This document shows positions 59,895-64,000 of a DNA stretch of 64,000 bases, piece by piece. Position numbers and translations under genes: made by a program. Position 1 is the stretch's first letter; each line of letters opens with the position of its first letter. The notes under the pieces were generated by a model. The model was given only the letters and a program-made list of their open reading frames with translations. It was not told the origin of the DNA and did not search any database. The stretch is from contig NZ_CP074102.1 of assembly GCF_018310535.1 (NCBI RefSeq), forward strand, positions 1,364,001-1,428,000. The letters run 5' to 3'. Source of the DNA: Streptomyces mirabilis. Its GTDB lineage: Bacteria; Actinomycetota; Actinomycetes; Streptomycetales; Streptomycetaceae.

Positions 59895-59987
59895 CAGCGG
59901 TTGCCGTCCTCTCGGTCGTACGGGTGCGCCGGGCCGGGATGCGGGGTGCGGGTCACCAGCTGTCGCCGTCCTCGTGGTCGTACGCGT
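59883..59987 (-). repeat. Imperfect 43-bp direct duplication creating a 21-codon linking ORF
   Basis: The 43 bases from 59883 and those from 59945 match except for a handful of positions, with a period of 62. The copies carry the same gene-end motif (YDHEDGDSW-stop and YDREDGNRW-stop) and the same GTGA. Between them a GTG at 59956 opens 21 codons that end at 59891, overlapping the stop before it and the start after it. Confidence 0.75.
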
Positions 59988-62547
59988 CCTCGCGGTCGTA
60001 GGGGTCGAGCCCGTCGGCCGGGGAGTTCTGGCGTGAGCGGACGGTGTCCACCACGCCCATCCGCAGCGGGGTGAGCCGGACCAGGCCGGCGTAGCGTCCC
60101 GACGAGGTCCACAGCGTCTGCTCCGGCGGTACGCAGCCGGTGGTCCGCCAGGTCTTCTCGACCTCGTCGCGCACGGCCTCCGGCGCGAACCTGATCCACA
60201 CCGCGGCCGCCGGGTCCCGGCTGAGCAGCGTTCCCTGTTCGGGTGAGGAGAGTTGGACCACGGCCTGCCGGTCCGCCTCCGTGCCGACCAGGTCGGCCAC
60301 CCGGCGCGGGTCGGTGCCCAGCAGGTTCGCCGAGCCGGCCCGGGTGCGGTGGTCGGCGGCGAACGGGGGCGGGGCCAGTACGCCGTTGTGCTGGAGGTGG
60401 CGGCGGGCCGTCGAGAGCAGGTCGCGGACCCGTTCCTCGGTGCGCCGGACGGCGAGGGCGCCGGCCTGGCCGCGCTCGACGGCACCCCAGTAGGGCTCCA
60501 TCGCCACCATGGCGGCGTCCGTCAGATCACCGGCCAGGGCGGCGACGAGCTCCGGCCCGCCCTCCCCGTTCTCGCGGTCCAGCCAGCGCGGAACCCCCAC
60601 GGTGCGGTCCGCCCACGGGTCGGCGGGCCCGGCGGACTGCGCGAACTCACCCCGCGCGCCGGGCTCGCCGGGCTCGCTCCGGGAAGCCCCGTCCTGCCAG
60701 GCGTACGCGCTCGCCCAGTCGCCGTCCCCGTCGTCGGACACCGCGAACGCGTCCGTCTCCAGGACCGAGGCGCTGGTCAGCCAGTCGTCCGCGTCGAGCG
60801 GCTCGGAGGCGGACGCGCCGGTGACCGTGGGCCGCTCGGGCTCGGGCACCGCCTCGGCGGCCGCGGCGGCGGCCGTCGCCCGCAGCATGCCGGCGACGGA
60901 CCGGGCGGCGTCGGCGCAGTGCAGGCGCTCCTCGACGGCCCAGTGCTCGCGGACCGCCTCGGCCAGCAGCGCGTCGAGCCCGTCCAGGGCCTTGCGCAGC
61001 GCGGTGGTGGCGTGGAAGGCCGCCCAGGAGTCGATCGCGGTGCGCCACAGCCGGCGTGCCGTCTCCACCGCGACACCCAGGCCCGCCAGGAGACCGACGG
61101 CGCTCAGCCAGAGCGGGGGCTCGACCGCGTACGCGATCGCCACACCGGCCGCGGCGCCGCCGAGTGCCGCGGCCCGGGGTCCCCAGCCCCAGCGCCCGGG
61201 GCGTCCCGCGCCCCGCAGCCTGGACGCGCCGAGCAGCGCCACCGCGACGAACACCAGCGGGACGGCGATCGCCAGCGCCGCCAGGGGCCCCCGCCACAGC
61301 GCGCCGAGCAGCCCCGCCACGGCCGCCGCGGGCAGGGCGCCGCGTCCCGTGGCCACGGGGCCGTTCCCCATGGCGGGCCGCCGGGACACCGCTTCGGTGG
61401 AGTGGTCGGCGAGTTTGCGCACCAGTGCCGAACCCGGTACGGGCTCCACCCGCCCGGCCAGCCCGGTGAAGCGCTGGGCCACGGACCGCAGGGCGAGCCC
61501 CTGTCCCAGCAGCTTTCCGGCGAACTCCCGCAGTCCCTCGCCGATCCGCTCCCCCATGCCCTCGGCCGAGGGCACCCGCAGACCGAGGGCCCCGAGCCGG
61601 GCCGCCGTCTCGGCGGCGGACGGCGCCGTACCGGAGCCGCCACCGCGCAGGGCCGTGCCGACAAGGTCCCGGTACTCGTCGAGCGCCTGGTGCGCCTGGT
61701 CGAGGTCCGCCTCGAACGCCTGCCTGCGGGAGGCCCACAACAGACCGGGCAGGGACCGCAGTCCGGCCAGCGCGTCCTCGGCGTAGTCGAGGGCCTGCGC
61801 GCAGGCGGCGTACGTGCTGTCCGCCACGCCGCCCGGCTCCCGGTGCCGTTGGTCGCGGCCGCCCCGGCCCGCCACCAGACTCCGCAGCGGCTCGGGCAGA
61901 TCGGCGCCGGAGGAGGCGGTCACCAGCAGGTCGGGGGCGAGTTCGCCGTCCTCGCCCGCGAACCTGAGGAGCGCATCGCGCCAGGCCCGGTCGCGCACCT
62001 CCAGCGGCAGGTCCTGCTCCAGCAGCCGCACGCCGGGCGCGGCGACGGCGTCGGGCAGCGACCCGAGGCCGTCGAGGACCTTCAGATAGACGTCCGGGAC
62101 CGACAGCACGTCCACCAGGACGGCGAGCGCCTCGGGGGCGTCGGGCTCGGGCTGTTCCAGCGCCGTGCGCGCGGAGCGCAGATCGCCCGCCCACAGCAGG
62201 GCGGTGCCCGAGGCCCGCAGCACCGCGGGCCGCACCAGACGCCGGTCGGGCTGGAAGGCCTCGTCCTCACCCGCGTACGAACCGGGTGCGCTGCCCACCA
62301 GCAGGACCAGGATCCTGACCTCGCCCACGGCCCGATGGGCGGTGAGCAGTTCGTACTGCCGCTGGTGGTCGGTCAGCCCGGCCGGGGTGTCGACCACCAG
62401 GAACAGCGGGTCGTCGGGTTCGGGCAGCCCGGCCCGGCCCAACTGCCGGGCGACACTGGCCCGCAGGGCCTTGGCGGTGTCGAGTTCCGCCGCGCCGCTG
62501 CGCAGGTCCAGCTGGATGACGGTGCCGAGGTCTTCGGACGTCTTCAC
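59953..62547 (-). CDS. Large membrane protein of the GTPase operon
   Basis: An 864-residue protein. The first 240 residues look like a globular alpha/beta domain (LFLVVDTPAGLTDHQRQYELL, VRILVLLVGSAPGSYAG). A helical region and about four membrane helices (AAAVAGLLGALW; LAALAIAVPLVFVAVALLG; ALGGAAAGVAIAYAV; LWLSAVGLLAGLGVAV) follow, then a long helix, an acidic disordered stretch (about 590-660) and a C-terminal domain ending in YDREDAYDHEDG. The ATG overlaps the preceding gene stop. No catalytic motif was recognised; it may anchor or transmit the GTPase signal. Confidence 0.8.
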   Translation of the reverse strand: MKTSEDLGTVIQLDLRSGAAELDTAKALRASVARQLGRAGLPEPDDPLFLVVDTPAGLTDHQRQYELLTAHRAVGEVRILVLLVGSAPGSYAGEDEAFQPDRRLVRPAVLRASGTALLWAGDLRSARTALEQPEPDAPEALAVLVDVLSVPDVYLKVLDGLGSLPDAVAAPGVRLLEQDLPLEVRDRAWRDALLRFAGEDGELAPDLLVTASSGADLPEPLRSLVAGRGGRDQRHREPGGVADSTYAACAQALDYAEDALAGLRSLPGLLWASRRQAFEADLDQAHQALDEYRDLVGTALRGGGSGTAPSAAETAARLGALGLRVPSAEGMGERIGEGLREFAGKLLGQGLALRSVAQRFTGLAGRVEPVPGSALVRKLADHSTEAVSRRPAMGNGPVATGRGALPAAAVAGLLGALWRGPLAALAIAVPLVFVAVALLGASRLRGAGRPGRWGWGPRAAALGGAAAGVAIAYAVEPPLWLSAVGLLAGLGVAVETARRLWRTAIDSWAAFHATTALRKALDGLDALLAEAVREHWAVEERLHCADAARSVAGMLRATAAAAAAEAVPEPERPTVTGASASEPLDADDWLTSASVLETDAFAVSDDGDGDWASAYAWQDGASRSEPGEPGARGEFAQSAGPADPWADRTVGVPRWLDRENGEGGPELVAALAGDLTDAAMVAMEPYWGAVERGQAGALAVRRTEERVRDLLSTARRHLQHNGVLAPPPFAADHRTRAGSANLLGTDPRRVADLVGTEADRQAVVQLSSPEQGTLLSRDPAAAVWIRFAPEAVRDEVEKTWRTTGCVPPEQTLWTSSGRYAGLVRLTPLRMGVVDTVRSRQNSPADGLDPYDREDAYDHEDGDSW

Positions 62548-64000
62548 TCCGGGTCACCGTCCCAGGGGTTGCGGCGGGAGCGCTCGCGCTCGCCTTCGTC
62601 GCCGTACGGGCCGGGGTCACCGGGCTCGTCCCAGGGCACCGAGGGCCGGTCGGCGCCGCCGGAGCGCCCGTTGACACGGTCGCCCCGGTCACCGCGATCG
62701 GCGCGGTCACCCTGATCGCCCCGATCACCGCGTTCGGCGCGATCGGCGTCGTACCTGTCGTCGTACCCGTCGTCGTAGTCGTCCACGGACGCGCGGTGCG
62801 GACGTTCCTCCGTGCCGCTCGGGTACTTGTCGAAGGAGGCGCGCGGTGCGGTGCCCCAGTCGTCGTCATCGGGCACGGCACGCCGGGGTTCGGGGAACTC
62901 CTTGCGGACGCGCGGCGCGGGAGTTCCGCCGCGTACGTGCTCCAGCAGCGTGCGCAGGGTCGGCTGGACGGCACGCTGGTCCCCGAACTCGGTGTCCAGC
63001 GCGGCCGGCAGGGTCTTCGCCCAGAACTCCCACAGCGGGCGCACCCATCCCTCGACCCGCTCGCCGCCGCGCTGCCGGCGGTCGGCCAGCAGCTCCAGCT
63101 GACGCGGGGCGGTCTTCTCGACGAGTTCGACGAAGAGCGGATGCGGTTCGCTCGCGCTCCTGGCCAGACCCAGCGGCTGAGTCCCCATCAGTTCGCGGCA
63201 GTAGTCCTCCACGGTCCGTTCGTCGTCGAGAACGGTCCAGCGTTCGTACGACCGCAGCAGTTCCGCCCAGCTCGACACCCCGCCGGGGAAGTCCCCCAAC
63301 CGCAGCCGGACGCCGGGCACATGGGCGCCCTTCTCGGGGAACAGCCGCAGCCTCAGCCGCTCCGGCGACGCCGGGTCACCGTCCACCACGTCGACCTGGC
63401 CGTTCCACATGCAGCACAGCAGCCGGTGCAGGATGACGCGGCGGTCCTCCTCACTGCTGACCATCCAGCTGTCCCGGTAGCCGAGCCGCTGCCGCCAGCG
63501 CAGTACGTCCTGGGCCTGCTCGGAGTCCTTCGCCCTGGCCCACTGGCGCAGCACCTTGCGGGCTTCGGGCACCTGGGTGAGGCTCATCTCGCTGCGGAAG
63601 AGGACCACGGTGACGGAGTCGCTCTCCACTCCCCGGTACTCCACCGAGTTCTTGGCGTCGGACGGCAGCCGCAGCGCCTTGCCGAGGTACTCCTGCACCT
63701 CCTCCACGGCCTGCACGCGCGGGTGGGTGACGAGGACCCGCAGCGGGCCGGTGCCCTCCGGGGTGAAGCCCACCGGCAGCAGCCCGGTCAGCTTGCGGCC
63801 GAACAGGTCGAGCGCCTCCTTGCTGACCTGGTCGGCGGCGTCCGCGTCGCCCGCCGCGGCGGCCAGCAGGGTGCCCATGGCCGGCAGCAGCGGGCGTTCC
63901 TCCAGGTGTTCGCCGCTCTCCGCGAACAGCCGGGTGATGCGGCCCTCCAACTGTGCCTTGACGACCGCGACCGCGTTGTCCGGATTGCGGCGGCTGAGGG
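62544..64000 (-). CDS. Operon-leading protein with GDR-repeat tail, 5' end outside window
   Basis: The frame is open through base 64000, so only the C-terminal 485 or so residues are visible. The body is helical/mixed (TRLFAESGEHLEERPLLPAM, LRVLVTHPRVQAVEEVQEYLG, RRVILHRLLCCMWNGQVDVV). The last 100 residues are charged and low-complexity, with seven or so GDR/ADR units (GDRGDQGDRADRGDRGDR). Comparable streptomycete operons start with a large tubulin-like or vWA protein, and this could be the C-terminal part of one, but no such motif is visible here. The TGA overlaps the next gene start (ATGA). Confidence 0.75.
   Translation of the reverse strand, partial: LSRRNPDNAVAVVKAQLEGRITRLFAESGEHLEERPLLPAMGTLLAAAAGDADAADQVSKEALDLFGRKLTGLLPVGFTPEGTGPLRVLVTHPRVQAVEEVQEYLGKALRLPSDAKNSVEYRGVESDSVTVVLFRSEMSLTQVPEARKVLRQWARAKDSEQAQDVLRWRQRLGYRDSWMVSSEEDRRVILHRLLCCMWNGQVDVVDGDPASPERLRLRLFPEKGAHVPGVRLRLGDFPGGVSSWAELLRSYERWTVLDDERTVEDYCRELMGTQPLGLARSASEPHPLFVELVEKTAPRQLELLADRRQRGGERVEGWVRPLWEFWAKTLPAALDTEFGDQRAVQPTLRTLLEHVRGGTPAPRVRKEFPEPRRAVPDDDDWGTAPRASFDKYPSGTEERPHRASVDDYDDGYDDRYDADRAERGDRGDQGDRADRGDRGDRVNGRSGGADRPSVPWDEPGDPGPYGDEGERERSRRNPWDGDPE

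Noticed and set aside
52394..62715. Long plus-strand frames opposite the sensor phosphatase and the GTPase operon
   Set aside because: They mirror minus-strand genes with firm motifs (PP2C, Walker A, HATPase) and have shadow-type composition.

Overview
The window is high-GC (roughly 70% or more) actinobacterial DNA with strong G/C bias at third codon positions, many GTG starts, ATGA/GTGA stop-start overlaps and several apparently leaderless genes. Together with DUF2637, SpoIIE-type phosphatases with ATPase tails, a tail-anchored GTPase-partner operon and Tat-exported enzymes, this points to a Streptomyces or close relative. I see no tRNA, rRNA, CRISPR array, insertion sequence or replication origin.

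Layout. (1) 1-7130 (+) is the right part of a polyketide-type lipid or glycolipid cluster: the end of an iterative PKS (acyltransferase, dehydratase, built-in phosphopantetheinyl transferase), an ACP, an alpha/beta hydrolase, a glycosyltransferase and an ABC exporter, all tightly coupled. (2) 7134-15374 is a carbohydrate-uptake unit: a minus-strand operon (binding protein, two permeases, DUF624, a lyase-like protein, an MFS transporter) divergent from a Gfo/Idh oxidoreductase, with a LacI-type operator between overlapping promoters. (3) 15400-22520 carries a NodB deacetylase lipoprotein, a P450, an ankyrin/HEAT protein, an SRPBCC protein and a large PAS-GAF-PP2C-ATPase regulator. (4) 22575-31226 is purine catabolism: XdhC maturation factor, NCS2 purine permease, three xanthine dehydrogenase subunits, and a divergent PucR regulator.

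(5) 31376-42538 is mixed chromosomal content: small membrane and TPR-like proteins, a GntR regulator, an iron-box-controlled FhuF-type reductase, DUF2637, an anti-sigma-type ATPase coupled to a 55-residue protein, pyruvate oxidase, a degenerate PP2C protein, a LuxR-type regulator and DUF456. (6) 42690-50690 holds a Tat-exported GH95-like glycosidase facing an SGNH hydrolase, an F420/PPOX oxidoreductase, peptidase E, an Ada-AlkA repair fusion, a 90-bp tandem repeat, and rsgA preceded by a 23-codon ORF. (7) 50877-52640 is decayed accessory DNA: a fused Tat-protein remnant, a membrane protein, a 5'-truncated orphan gene and a frameshifted propeller-repeat fragment. (8) 52679-55375 is a second sensor PP2C phosphatase.

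(9) 55783-64000 (minus, runs off the right edge) is a four-gene translationally coupled operon: a large protein with a charged repeat tail, a multi-pass membrane protein, a pseudokinase-zinc ribbon-GTPase fusion, and a C-terminally anchored protein resembling GTPase-associated proteins. This is the best candidate for a poorly described system in the window.
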